From Rhizobium sp. 16-488-2b (GTDB taxonomy: Bacteria > Pseudomonadota > Alphaproteobacteria > Rhizobiales > Rhizobiaceae), in assembly GCF_017741815.1 (NCBI RefSeq), contig NZ_JAGHMF010000004.1, positions 1 to 64,000 of the forward strand: a DNA stretch of 64,000 nt, in the 5' to 3' direction. Within the stretch, counting starts at the first letter, position 1; every line of letters begins with the position of its first letter. Positions 43,288 through 51,791 of the stretch are shown in pieces. A model generated the notes under the pieces. The model ran no database searches. It worked only from the letters and a program-made list of their open reading frames with translations, and was not told the origin of the DNA. The position numbers and the translations under genes are program-made.

Positions 43288-44025
43288 ATGACCGATATGA
43301 ACAACAAGGTGGTGGTGATCACAGGCGCCAGCAGCGGCATCGGCGCCGCAACGGCCCGCGAATTGGGTCTCGCCGGTGCGAAACTCGTCATCGGCGCGCG
43401 CCGAACCGACCGTCTGGACGCTTTGAGCGAGGAAATCCGCGCCAACGGCGGTGTCGTGATCTCGAGAGCGCTCGATGTCATCGACCGCGCCGACATGCAG
43501 GCCTTCGTCGACGTCGCTATTGCCGAGTTCGGCCGCGTCGACGTCCTCGTCAACAATGCCGGCGTCATGCCGCTGTCGCTGATGTGCTCGCTGAAGGTCG
43601 AGGAATGGGACCGGATGATCGACGTCAACATCAAGGGCGTGCTCTATGGCATCGCCGCCGTGCTCCCCGTCATGAACGCCCAGCAATCTGGCCAGATCAT
43701 CAACGTCTCCTCCGTCGGCGGCCTCGCCGTCTCGCCGACAGCGGCGGTCTATTGCGCCACCAAATACGCGGTGCGGGCTATCTCGGATGGCCTCAGGCAG
43801 GAAAACAAGATCCTGCGCGTCACCTGCGTCTATCCCGGCGTGGTCGAATCCGAACTCGCCGACACCATCACCGAACCCTTCGCCGCCGAAGCCATGGTCG
43901 CCTACCGCGCCGTGGCGCTGAAACCCGACGCCATCGCCCGCGCCATCCTTTACGCCATCGACCAGCCCGCCGACGTCGACGTCAACGACATCGTCGTGCG
44001 CCCGACGGCCAATGCGGGGTTGTGA
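43288..44025 (+). CDS. SDR-family oxidoreductase
   Basis: A classical short-chain dehydrogenase/reductase of 245 residues with TGASSGIG (12-19), NNAG (~91), the INVSS serine strand and the YCATK catalytic pair (~154-158). The sequence resembles the YdfG/SDR subgroup of NADP(H)-dependent dehydrogenases acting on small hydroxy compounds. GAGGAG is placed well before ATG 43288. It is divergent from the AraC regulator and probably its target. Confidence 0.9.
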   Translation: MTDMNNKVVVITGASSGIGAATARELGLAGAKLVIGARRTDRLDALSEEIRANGGVVISRALDVIDRADMQAFVDVAIAEFGRVDVLVNNAGVMPLSLMCSLKVEEWDRMIDVNIKGVLYGIAAVLPVMNAQQSGQIINVSSVGGLAVSPTAAVYCATKYAVRAISDGLRQENKILRVTCVYPGVVESELADTITEPFAAEAMVAYRAVALKPDAIARAILYAIDQPADVDVNDIVVRPTANAGL

Positions 44026-44078
44026 CGGGGAGGCTGGGGGGCGTTGGAGAGGTAACGGCTTACTTTGAGTAGGTGATA

Positions 44079-44224
44079 CCCCCCTCTGTCCTGCCGGACA
44101 TCTCCCCCACAAGGGGGAGATCGACCCGTTGAAAGGTCTACGCCAAACAATGAGAGTGGAGCGAGTGGCCGCCCCCAGCCAATCTCCCCCCTTGTGGGGG
44201 AGATGCCCGGCAGGGCAGAGGGGG
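44079..44224. repeat. palindromic intergenic repeat, CCCCCTCTG family
   Basis: A ~146-bp element with imperfect inverted ends: CCCCCTCTGTCCTGCCGGAC at the left, and the complement of CCCCTCTGCCCTGCCGGGC at the right. Internal arms are CATCTCCCCCACAAGGGGGAGAT and ATCTCCCCCCTTGTGGGGGAGAT. It belongs to a different family from the repeats at 13560 and 26066. It separates the convergent SDR and dxs genes. Confidence 0.8.
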
Positions 44225-44298
44225 TAATTCTTGCGCAGAGTTAGCGTAAACAAAATCGCCAAGGCCGAGCGATCACCCAACCCATCAACCAAATCCGC

Positions 44299-46215
44299 CT
44301 ACCCGGCAAACCCGACAGCCGCCGGCCGCCCAAGCGCCTTGAACACGGTGCCGACGATCCCGGCCCGGTCGAGCCCGGCCTGTGCATTCATCACCTCGGG
44401 CTTCGCCTGCTCCACCCAGAGATCGGGCATGACAAGCGAGCGCACCTTCAGCCCGTTGTCGAGCAGGCCCTCGGTCGCCAGGAACTGCAGTACATGGCTG
44501 CCGAAGCCGCCAACCGCACCCTCTTCCACGGTGATCAGCATCTCGTGGTGACGCGCCAGCTGGCGGATCAGGTCGTGGTCGAGCGGCTTGGCAAAGCGCG
44601 CATCGGCAACCGTGGTCGAGAGGCCAGCGGCGTCAAGGTCCTCGGCGGCCAGCATGCAGTCGGCCAATCGCGTGCCGAAGGAGAGCAGCGCCACCTTGGT
44701 GCCTTCCTTGACGATCCGGCCCTTGCCGATCTGCAGGATTTCGCCGCGAACCGGCATCTCGACGCCGACGCCTTCGCCGCGAGGGTAACGGAAGGAGATC
44801 GGGCCGGCGTCGTAGGCAGCCGCCGTGCGCACCATGTGCTTCAGCTCCGCCTCGTCGGCGGCGGCCATCACGACGAAGCCCGGCAGCGTCGCAAGGAACG
44901 TCGTGTCGAAGGAGCCCGCATGCGTCGGCCCGTCGGCGCCGACGAAGCCGGCGCGGTCGATCGGGAAGCGCACTGGCAGCCCCTGGATCGCCACATCGTG
45001 CACCACCTGGTCGAAGGCGCGCTGCAGGAAGGTCGAATAGAGTGCTGTAAACGGCTTGTAACCCTCGGCAGCAAGCCCGGCGGCGAAGGTCACGGCATGC
45101 TGCTCGGCAATGCCGACATCGAAACAGCGCGACGGAAACACGCTTGCCAGCTTGTCGAGACCCGTGCCGCTCGGCATGGCGGCGGTAATGCCGACGATCT
45201 TGTCGTCGAGCTCGGCTTCCTGCACCAGCGCTTCGGCAAACACATTGGTGTAGCTCGGCGCATTCGGTTTCACCTTCGCCTGCGCGCCGGTGATGACATC
45301 GAACTTGTTGACACCGTGATACTTGTCGGCCGCGGCCTCCGCCGGCGCGTAACCCTTGCCCTTCTGCGTCACCACATGGATCAGCACCGGCCCATGCGCA
45401 TTGTCGCGCACATTGCGCAGCACGGGCAGCAGGTGCTCGAAGGAATGACCGTCGATCGGCCCGATATGATAGAAGCCCATCTCCTCGAACATGGTGCCGC
45501 CGGTCACGTAACCGCGCGCATGTTCGACGGCGCGGGTGATGGCACGATCGACCGATTTGCCGAGATAGCTGGTCAGCTTCTTGCCGACCTCGCGCATGCC
45601 CATATAGGTGCGGCCCGAGGCAAGGCGTGCCAGATAGGCGCTCATGGCGCCCGTCGGCGGCGCGATCGACATGTCGTTGTCGTTGAGGATGACGATCAGC
45701 CGCGCATCCAGCGCGCCGGCATTGTTGAGCGCCTCATAGGCCATGCCTGCCGACATCGCGCCGTCGCCGATCACCGCGATGACATTGCGCTTCGAGCCGG
45801 AAAGATCCGCTGCGACGGCCATGCCGAGGCCGGCCGAAATCGAGGTCGAGGAGTGCGCGGCGCCGAAGGGATCGTATTCGCTTTCGGCGCGGCGGGTGAA
45901 GCCCGAGAGCCCGCCTTCCTGGCGCAGCGTGCGGATGCGGTCGCGCCGGCCGGTCAGGATCTTGTGCGGATAACACTGGTGGCCGACATCGAAGATCAGC
46001 TTGTCGTCGGGCGTGTTGAAGACATTGTGGATGGCGATCGTCAGTTCGACCACGCCGAGGCCGGCGCCCAGATGTCCGCCCGTCTTCGACACCGCGTCGA
46101 TCATCTCGTCGCGCACCTCGCGCGCAAGCTGCGGCAGGTCGCGATCCTCCAGCTGTCTGAGGTCGGCCGGAAAGGTTACTTTATCCAGCAGAGGCGTCTT
46201 CGGCGGTTGTGTCAC
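44299..46215 (-). CDS. dxs: 1-deoxy-D-xylulose-5-phosphate synthase
   Basis: A thiamine-diphosphate transketolase-like enzyme that condenses pyruvate with glyceraldehyde 3-phosphate, the first and rate-setting step of the MEP isoprenoid pathway, which also feeds thiamine and pyridoxal synthesis. The 638-residue product has [14 protein letters not shown], the ThDP motif [16 protein letters not shown] (~153) and, in the second half, [11 protein letters not shown] and [16 protein letters not shown] start at GTG 46215 ([16 protein letters not shown]), which matches the family N terminus; an ATG at 46248 would add eleven polar residues. No prominent regulatory motif is seen. Confidence 0.96.
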   Translation of the reverse strand: MTQPPKTPLLDKVTFPADLRQLEDRDLPQLAREVRDEMIDAVSKTGGHLGAGLGVVELTIAIHNVFNTPDDKLIFDVGHQCYPHKILTGRRDRIRTLRQEGGLSGFTRRAESEYDPFGAAHSSTSISAGLGMAVAADLSGSKRNVIAVIGDGAMSAGMAYEALNNAGALDARLIVILNDNDMSIAPPTGAMSAYLARLASGRTYMGMREVGKKLTSYLGKSVDRAITRAVEHARGYVTGGTMFEEMGFYHIGPIDGHSFEHLLPVLRNVRDNAHGPVLIHVVTQKGKGYAPAEAAADKYHGVNKFDVITGAQAKVKPNAPSYTNVFAEALVQEAELDDKIVGITAAMPSGTGLDKLASVFPSRCFDVGIAEQHAVTFAAGLAAEGYKPFTALYSTFLQRAFDQVVHDVAIQGLPVRFPIDRAGFVGADGPTHAGSFDTTFLATLPGFVVMAAADEAELKHMVRTAAAYDAGPISFRYPRGEGVGVEMPVRGEILQIGKGRIVKEGTKVALLSFGTRLADCMLAAEDLDAAGLSTTVADARFAKPLDHDLIRQLARHHEMLITVEEGAVGGFGSHVLQFLATEGLLDNGLKVRSLVMPDLWVEQAKPEVMNAQAGLDRAGIVGTVFKALGRPAAVGFAG

Positions 46216-46322
46216 GGGTAGGCACTCTTTCTTGTGATTCTTTGGCATATGGCCTCGGCCATAAGTTGCGGTCAAAAAAGGTCGATTTCAAGAACCGCAA
46301 ACCACCTTTCTAGAGGAGAACG

Positions 46323-47243
46323 CTACTCCGGCAAAGGGACGAATTCTTCTTCATCCCCCGGAACGATGTCGAAACGGCCGGTGCGCCACTCTTCCTTGGC
46401 TTTTTCGATCCGCTCTTTCGACGAGGAAACGAAGTTCCACCAGATGTAACGCTTCGAGTTTAGCGCTGCTCCGCCAAACAGCATGAGATGACAGCCCTGG
46501 CTGCCGCCCTCGAGCGTGATCGCGTCACCCGGACGGAACACCAGCAGCTGATCGGCCGCGAATCGGTCGCCCGCGATCACCACCTCGCCCGACAGAACAT
46601 AGATTGCCCGCTCCTCATGCGCGCCGCCGAACGGAAACTTCGCGCCGGCATCGAGATTGATATCGGCATAGAGCGTGTCGGAAAACACGCTCACCGGCGA
46701 GGTCATGCCCTCGAACGCGCCGATGACGACCCGCCCGCGCACCCCGCGCTCGTCGATCACGGGCATTTCGCTCTTTTCCGTATGCGCGAAGGAGGGATCG
46801 ATCTCCTCCTTGTCATCAGGCAGCGCCAGCCACGTCTGCAGCCCGGACATCAAGAGCGGATGGCCGCGCAGATTATCCGGCGTACGCTCCGAATGCACGA
46901 TACCGCGCCCCGCCGTCATCAGGTTGATATCACCCGGCCGGATCACCTTCTCGGTTCCAAGGCTGTCGAGATGCCGGATTTCGCCATCGAACAGATAGGT
47001 GACTGTCGACAACCCGATATGCGGATGCGGCTTCACATCGAGCGCCTCATCCGGCTTCAATATTGCCGGCCCCATCCGATCGAAAAAGATAAACGGCCCC
47101 ACCAGCCGCCGCTGCCTTGTCGGCAGCGCCCGCCTGACCTGAAACCCGCCGATATCGCTGGTGCGCGGGATGATCAGGTTCTCGATGGCGTCGCAGGCAA
47201 AGGCATCGCCGGGGAGGGGGTCTTTGCCGGGGAAGAAGGACAT
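46323..47243 (-). CDS. pirin family protein
   Basis: A bicupin protein of 306 residues. The pirin signature lies in the N-terminal cupin: DRMGPA, then KPHPHIGLSTVTYLFDGEIRHLDSLG with the metal-binding histidines, and GRGIVHSE. The C-terminal cupin includes AHEERAIYVLSGEV. Bacterial pirins are iron-binding and some have quercetinase activity or act as redox regulators; the specific role is unknown. It is on the same strand as dxs, 107 bases upstream. Confidence 0.9.
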   Translation of the reverse strand: MSFFPGKDPLPGDAFACDAIENLIIPRTSDIGGFQVRRALPTRQRRLVGPFIFFDRMGPAILKPDEALDVKPHPHIGLSTVTYLFDGEIRHLDSLGTEKVIRPGDINLMTAGRGIVHSERTPDNLRGHPLLMSGLQTWLALPDDKEEIDPSFAHTEKSEMPVIDERGVRGRVVIGAFEGMTSPVSVFSDTLYADINLDAGAKFPFGGAHEERAIYVLSGEVVIAGDRFAADQLLVFRPGDAITLEGGSQGCHLMLFGGAALNSKRYIWWNFVSSSKERIEKAKEEWRTGRFDIVPGDEEEFVPLPE

Positions 47244-47254
47244 GCGGGGCCTTT

Positions 47255-47617
47255 CTAAAGCGTTTCCTGGTCGTCAGGATACTTCGCCAGGAATGTTTCG
47301 AGCTCGGCAAGCAATCGCGGAAGATGTTCGCTGATAGCGGCCCAAAGCACCTCGTCCAGTACATCAGGATAGTCATGGCGCAGAATGTTGCCGAAATTCC
47401 GGATGCCGCTCCAATTGTGTAAGGGGAATAGCTCTTCAGCAAGCGGACCAAGCTTTACCGCTGCTTCCGAAAGCCGTGAAAAGCACCGTTCGCAAGCATC
47501 CTTTACCAGGTTGTTGCGAACATAGTCTCCAAGTTCCATTCCGTGCGAGTATCCGAGAATGGCTTGGCCGTTCTCGACGATATCGCGCATGCGGATGAGA
47601 GGGCGCTTAGTAGGCAA
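47255..47617 (-). CDS. HepT-like (DUF86) toxin
   Basis: A 120-residue helical HEPN protein of the HepT/DUF86 family. The active-site region reads NWSGIRNFGNILRHDYPDV (~68-86), in which the Arg and the RHDY segment correspond to the R-x-H-x-Y catalytic motif of HEPN ribonucleases. HepT works with an MntA nucleotidyltransferase, which AMPylates a HepT tyrosine to keep it inactive. Here the mntA-like gene lies directly upstream and overlaps by 11 bases. Confidence 0.87.
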   Translation of the reverse strand: MPTKRPLIRMRDIVENGQAILGYSHGMELGDYVRNNLVKDACERCFSRLSEAAVKLGPLAEELFPLHNWSGIRNFGNILRHDYPDVLDEVLWAAISEHLPRLLAELETFLAKYPDDQETL

Positions 47618-47918
47618 CGGCGCGGTCCCGTTCCACGTTGCGCTTGAACCGTTCCTTGCCCAAGGGTTCCGCGACTATATCGACGCTAGGCGCGCCCGTG
47701 ATTCTGCTGATCAGCAGGCGCAGATTTTCTAGCGCGCTGAAATAGCCAAAGCCGGACTGGATCACGGGCTCTGAGAATTTGACAAGCACGTCGAGATCCG
47801 ACTCGTCAGTCGCTTCGCCGCGCGCGACAGAACCGAACAGCGACACGTGCTCCGCGCCTGCTGCCCTGAGCTCGGTCTCATGCTTGCGAATGATCGCTAT
47901 GACCTGATCCTTGTCCAT
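47607..47918 (-). CDS. MntA-like nucleotidyltransferase antitoxin
   Basis: A 103-residue minimal nucleotidyltransferase with the catalytic motif SLFGSVARGEATDESDLDVL (~26-45): the GS-x-x-RG element and the paired Asp for Mg2+. It is expected to AMPylate and neutralise the HepT toxin encoded downstream. ATG 47918 is chosen since the longer frame upstream is antisense to the neighbouring SDR. The 11-base overlap with hepT implies coupled translation. Confidence 0.87.
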   Translation of the reverse strand: MDKDQVIAIIRKHETELRAAGAEHVSLFGSVARGEATDESDLDVLVKFSEPVIQSGFGYFSALENLRLLISRITGAPSVDIVAEPLGKERFKRNVERDRAVAY

Positions 47919-47988
47919 GCCGCCAATATAATCGACCTCTGCGACTTGGTCGAGACGCCGCCACAACCGGCCAAGTCGACCGCAGCAA

Positions 47989-48756
47989 TCACATCGCCGT
48001 AAACCCATTATCGACGAACAGATGCGCGCCGTTGACGAAGCTCGATTCATCGCTGGCGAGATAAAGTGCCGCCCGCGCCACATCCTCCGGCTCGCCGATG
48101 CGGCCCTGTTGCGCTGCGATCGCGGCATCCGAGACATCGACGCCGAGTTTCTGCAGGTCGGCCACTTCGCGCAGGCCGTGCGGTGTGCGGATGAAGCCGG
48201 GGCAGACCGCGTTGCAGCGGACGTTGCGGTCGCGGAACTCGACGGCGATGGCGCGCGCGAACATGTGCACGGCGCCCTTGGTCGTGTCGTAGAGCACCTC
48301 CATCGGTGTCGCCGCGACAGCCGAGATCGACGAGGTACAGACGATCGACCCGCCGCCGGCGGTAATCATCTTCGGCAGCACCGCCCTGGTCATCAGAAAC
48401 ATCGAGCGCACGTTGACGGCATGCAGCCAGTCCCATTCCTCAAGCGTCGTCTCAAGGAACGGCTTGATGACGATCGTGCCGGCGTGGTTGAAGAGCACGG
48501 TCACTGCGCCGTAGCGCGCCTCGATGTCCGAAACGGCCGCGTTCACCGCCGTCTCGTCGGATACATCGGCCGTCCAGAAATCAGCCTCGCCACCGGCGGC
48601 CCGGATATCCTTCACGGTCTCAGCCGCCGCCTCGCCATTACGATCGATGATCGCGACCTTCGCGCCCTCGGCCGCAAACAGCTTCGACGCCGCCCCGCCC
48701 ATACCGGTCGCCCCGCCCGAGACAATCGCGATCTTGCCCTTCAATCTATCCGTCAT
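47989..48756 (-). CDS. SDR-family oxidoreductase (classical)
   Basis: A 255-residue short-chain dehydrogenase with the nucleotide motif SGGATGMGGA (~13-22), NHAGTI, CTSSISA and the LYDTTKGAV catalytic Tyr-Lys. It ends with SDESSFVNGAHLFVDNGFTAM, typical of 3-oxoacyl reductase/glucose dehydrogenase-like SDRs. In the motif around the first helix TGMGGA replaces the usual TGIGRA. Substrate unknown. ATG 48756 is used; upstream codons to 48879 have no family match. It is 70 bases upstream of the toxin-antitoxin pair, possibly cotranscribed. Confidence 0.88.
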   Translation of the reverse strand: MTDRLKGKIAIVSGGATGMGGAASKLFAAEGAKVAIIDRNGEAAAETVKDIRAAGGEADFWTADVSDETAVNAAVSDIEARYGAVTVLFNHAGTIVIKPFLETTLEEWDWLHAVNVRSMFLMTRAVLPKMITAGGGSIVCTSSISAVAATPMEVLYDTTKGAVHMFARAIAVEFRDRNVRCNAVCPGFIRTPHGLREVADLQKLGVDVSDAAIAAQQGRIGEPEDVARAALYLASDESSFVNGAHLFVDNGFTAM

Positions 48757-48904
48757 GCCGTCTCGTCCCCTCTGCTGTTTCGAGGATGATAGACCGACGT
48801 TTGACAGATGGCCAAGAGGGTTTGATGGGACGTGCTCGTGGAGAGAGAGATGACCGCTACTAAAGGCGCCTGAGCCCATTCACTCGGGCACAGCTTTTAC
48901 CTCC

Positions 48905-49037
48905 CTCATTCCTGTGCTCGTCACAGGAAACCAGCCGACGCGTGTCTACGCGGCGAAAAGAGTCTATTGCGATCAAGGACTTGATCACGCTGGATCCCTG
49001 TGGCATCGCCCGGACGAAGTCTGGGCACAGGGATGAG
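48905..49037. repeat. palindromic intergenic repeat with nested hairpins
   Basis: Outer inverted ends CTCATTCCTGTGC / GCACAGGGATGAG (12 of 13 paired) enclose three smaller hairpins: CCTGTG-CTCGT-CACAGG, CGCG-TGTCTA-CGCG and GATCAA-GGAC-TTGATC. It occupies most of the 340-base gap between xseB and the SDR gene; no gene is supported there. Confidence 0.7.
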
Positions 49038-49096
49038 GTGAGAGTATGGGGATCGCGCCGAGAATATCGCCGGCGCATCTTCCTCTTGCCGCGGCC

Positions 49097-49348
49097 TCAA
49101 GCCCCGTCCAGCGGCTCCACGCCCTGCGGTTTTCCCGCGCGGTCGAGCCTGATCTTCTCAATCCGGTTTTCGGCGGCCGAAAGCAGCGTCTCGCAATGCT
49201 TCTTCAGCGCTTCGCCGCGCTCGTAGATTTCGATGGACTCGTCCAGCGCCACGTCGCCGCGTTCCAGCCGGGCGACGATGCTTTCGAGTTCGGCGACAGC
49301 CTTTTCGAAAGAGAGGCCGGAAACCTCCGGCTTGGCGTTGTCGGTCAT
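49097..49348 (-). CDS. xseB: exodeoxyribonuclease VII small subunit
   Basis: An 83-residue helical protein forming multimers with XseA in exonuclease VII, which trims single-stranded DNA. The family signature [34 protein letters not shown] is complete, followed by the helix [23 protein letters not shown] 49348 is used rather than a TTG two codons upstream; it follows AAGGGTTGAGC. It starts two bases after the histone-deacetylase-like stop, in one operon. XseA is not in the window. Confidence 0.94.
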   Translation of the reverse strand: MTDNAKPEVSGLSFEKAVAELESIVARLERGDVALDESIEIYERGEALKKHCETLLSAAENRIEKIRLDRAGKPQGVEPLDGA

Positions 49349-49350
49349 GC

Positions 49351-50286
49351 TCAACCCTTCATCATTCTCAAAACATGCAAGCCTGCCGATTCGGCCAGGC
49401 CCTCAAGATCATAGCCGCCTTCCAGAAGGCTGACGACCCGGTTGCCGGCACTTTTATCGGCCACTTCGAGCAGCCGCCCGGTCGCCCAGTCGAAGTCCTC
49501 GCCGACGAGGTTGATCTGCGCCAGCGGGTCGCGGTGATGCGCATCGAAGCCGGCCGAGATGATGATGAGGTCGGGGCGGAAGTCGTTGAGCGCCGGCAGC
49601 ACGCGGGATTTGAACGCCTCACGGAAATGCTCGCTGCCGACATTGGGCGAGAGCGGCGCGTTGACGATCGTGTCGTGCGCGCCGGTCTCCGTCTTGGCGC
49701 CGCTGCCCGGGTAGAGCGGCATCTGGTGCGTGGAGCAGAACAACACGGATGGATCGTCCCAAAAGATGTCCTGGGTGCCGTTGCCGTGGTGCACGTCCCA
49801 ATCGACGATGGCCACGCGCTCGGCGCCATGCTTAAGCTGGGCGTGGCGGGCGGCGATGGCGGCGTTGTTGAAGAAGCAGAAGCCCATCGCCTTCGACTTC
49901 TCGGCGTGGTGGCCGGGTGGCCGCGAGGCGACGAAGACGTTGTCCGCCTTGCCGGTGAAGACGTCGTCGACCGCCGCCATCGCGCCGCCGATCCCTGTCA
50001 GCGCCGCCTGCAAGCTTTTTGGGCTGGCATAGGTGTCGGCCTCGAGCTGGTTGATCTCGCCGTCTTCCTCCGGCACCTGCCGCATGACGGCGAAGAGATG
50101 CTCTTCCGGATGCGCCAGAAGCACGGCGTCTTCCGATGCCTGCGGTGCCTGCTGGCGGTCCAGCCGGTCGAAATGCGGATGCCCCAGCGCGACGTTCAGC
50201 GCCCGCAGCCGGTCAGAGCGCTCGGGGTGGCCCTCGGGCGTGATGTGTTCCAGAAAGATCGGATGTTCGTAAAGGCGGGTGCTCAT
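49351..50286 (-). CDS. histone deacetylase family protein (class II-like amidohydrolase)
   Basis: A zinc-dependent deacetylase-fold protein of 311 residues. It shows the N-terminal [28 protein letters not shown] (His-His charge relay and Gly loop), the zinc-binding [12 protein letters not shown] and the late [12 protein letters not shown] plus LLEGGYD. Bacterial members deacetylate acetylpolyamines, acetoin-like or lysine substrates; the substrate is unknown. It precedes xseB by two bases and is the first gene of the pair. A repeat-rich gap lies upstream. Confidence 0.92.
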   Translation of the reverse strand: MSTRLYEHPIFLEHITPEGHPERSDRLRALNVALGHPHFDRLDRQQAPQASEDAVLLAHPEEHLFAVMRQVPEEDGEINQLEADTYASPKSLQAALTGIGGAMAAVDDVFTGKADNVFVASRPPGHHAEKSKAMGFCFFNNAAIAARHAQLKHGAERVAIVDWDVHHGNGTQDIFWDDPSVLFCSTHQMPLYPGSGAKTETGAHDTIVNAPLSPNVGSEHFREAFKSRVLPALNDFRPDLIIISAGFDAHHRDPLAQINLVGEDFDWATGRLLEVADKSAGNRVVSLLEGGYDLEGLAESAGLHVLRMMKG

Positions 50287-50288
50287 AA

Positions 50289-50579
50289 GAGCCTTTCCTG
50301 GTTAGATTGAAGCATTCTGTTGGCTCAAACGGAGTCGAATGGTCGTCCGGCCGGCGCGCGTCGTAGCCCAAGCATACGGCCAAGCCGGCCGGACGATCAG
50401 GCGGCCCGTTTCAGCCAACCCCGGTGGTTTGCTTCGCAAACCAGCTAGGGCCGGGCATCTTTCCGCCAGGATCAAAGGCGATCGGCTCGACCGTACCCGA
50501 GGTATGCCCTTCGCCAATCGCCTTTGCCCTGACGAAAACCTGCTCCGGCAGAATGCTTCAAGCTAACCAGGAAAGGCTC
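50289..50579. mobile_element. MITE-like element with 32-bp terminal inverted repeats
   Basis: The ends 50289-50320 and 50548-50579 are inverted copies matching at 30 of 32 positions, starting GAGCCTTTCCTGGTTAG. The interior is also palindromic: a GTCCGGCCGGC / GCCGGCCGGAC pair (50343-50395), a GGTTTGC-TTC-GCAAACC hairpin and AAAGGCGAT / ATCGCCTTT arms. No transposase frame lies inside. No clear target-site duplication was found. It is best described as a non-autonomous MITE or composite palindromic repeat. Confidence 0.65.
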
Positions 50580-50718
50580 CAAATCACTCTATCTGCCTGC
50601 CTCGTCATGTTCCACAGCAGATGGGGTAGGGGCTTGCGATTTCAACAATCGCGCACTGTCATACGCCTTTCGCGTTCATTTACATAATATTAGCTGGACG
50701 TTATTCTCGAGGACTAAA

Positions 50719-50762
50719 GCAATTCCAGCAAAAGTGTAGCGCGGTTTTGCGTCCGGAATTGC
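50719..50762. repeat. 44-bp intergenic palindrome
   Basis: GCAATTCC at the left and GGAATTGC at the right enclose AGCAAAAG...GGTTTTGCG, which pair as an inner arm. This palindrome is one I recognise as very frequent between genes in Rhizobium and relatives. It lies just upstream of the thioesterase gene. Confidence 0.7.
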
Positions 50763-50793
50763 GCAATAGCAAAGGGTGAGCCGGGGGAAATCG

Positions 50794-51195
50794 ATGAACG
50801 CTGCGATGCGCTCCAACATTGTGCAGATCCACGTGCCATTTCGTGATGTGGACATGAACGGCCAGATGTTCCTCGGCTCCTACATCTCCTATGCCGAATC
50901 CGCGCTGGCGAAATTCTGGTCCGAGCGACCGGAACTGGCCGACGAGCCGCTTTATGTGGCGAGCAAGATCACCTGCATCCTGCATCGACCTCTGCGCTAT
51001 GACGAAATGGTGCTGTTCACAACCGCCGTCGACAAGATCGGCGTGCGCTCCGTCGGCTTCATCATCGCGGTAGATACGGGCGATGAGCGCGCCGCCGAGG
51101 TCGAGATCGTCTGGCAGGCACAGACCCGCGAGGACAAGGCGCCGGTCCCGCTGCCTGAGCTGACGCGGGACTGGCTCTACGGTTTCATGAACTAG
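50794..51195 (+). CDS. hotdog-fold acyl-CoA thioesterase family protein
   Basis: A 133-residue 4HBT/YbgC-type thioesterase. The catalytic-region segment HVPFRDVDMNGQMFLGSYISYAE (~14-36) has the usual Asp, although the classical D-x-M-GHVNN is altered to D-M-NGQMF. RPLRYDEMVLFTTAV and GVRSVGFII follow. ATG 50794 has GGGGGAA upstream; a GTG at 50776 would add six residues. The natural acyl substrate is unknown. It is convergent with bioY. Confidence 0.85.
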   Translation: MNAAMRSNIVQIHVPFRDVDMNGQMFLGSYISYAESALAKFWSERPELADEPLYVASKITCILHRPLRYDEMVLFTTAVDKIGVRSVGFIIAVDTGDERAAEVEIVWQAQTREDKAPVPLPELTRDWLYGFMN

Positions 51196-51203
51196 GTTCT
51201 GGC

Positions 51204-51767
51204 TTAGCCTTTAATCGGCAGCAGCGGATAGCCGGCCATGACGGCGCGGCCGACCAGCGCCGCCACGAAGGCCTTGATCACGTCGCCGGGAATGAAGGCC
51301 ATCGAGCCGGTAAACGCGGCCTTCAGGCCGATCTGCGCGGCAAAGGCGAGATAGACGATGCCGAAGGCATAGAGCACGACGATCCCGCCCATCATCGCCG
51401 CGAAGAAGAAGCCGGTCAGCTGCATGCCGGCCGCCTGGCCGTGCTTCACCAGCCGCTCGCTGATATAGCCCGTCGTAAACGCGGCGAAGACCCAGCCGAT
51501 CAGGAAGCCGGTGGTGGGCGCCGCAAACGCCGCAAGACCGCCGCGTCCGCCGGAGAGAACCGGCAGGCCGATCGCGACAAGCACGAGCACGATCAGCACC
51601 GCCACCGTGCCGCGCCGAGCGCCGAGCACCACGCCGGCCATCATCACGCCGAGCGACTGCGCCGTGATCGGTACCGGAATGAAGCCGAGCGTGATTGGCG
51701 GCAGGATGCCGAGCGCGACGATGATGGCGGCAAACAGGGCGGACAGAACGAGGTCTCGGGTGCTCAT
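51204..51767 (-). CDS. bioY: biotin ECF transporter substrate-binding (S) component
   Basis: A 187-residue membrane protein of the BioY family that captures biotin. It has six hydrophobic helices. ITAQSLGVMMAGVVLGARRGTVAV near the second helix is the BioY signature. Other matching stretches are AAPTTGFLIGWVFAAF and FIPGDVIKAFVAAL. ATG 51767 follows GGAG at six bases. It is last of the bioM-bioN-bioY operon, 24 bases after bioN. Confidence 0.95.
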   Translation of the reverse strand: MSTRDLVLSALFAAIIVALGILPPITLGFIPVPITAQSLGVMMAGVVLGARRGTVAVLIVLVLVAIGLPVLSGGRGGLAAFAAPTTGFLIGWVFAAFTTGYISERLVKHGQAAGMQLTGFFFAAMMGGIVVLYAFGIVYLAFAAQIGLKAAFTGSMAFIPGDVIKAFVAALVGRAVMAGYPLLPIKG

Positions 51768-51791
51768 GATGGCTCCGTGGTTCAATAGGTG

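Noticed and set aside
44494..46221. A 575-codon plus-strand frame opposite dxs
   Set aside because: Antisense shadow of dxs, which has all ThDP and transketolase motifs.
50280..50590. Target-site duplication flanking the MITE-like element
   Set aside because: The flanks CTCATAA and CAAATCA share no convincing direct repeat.
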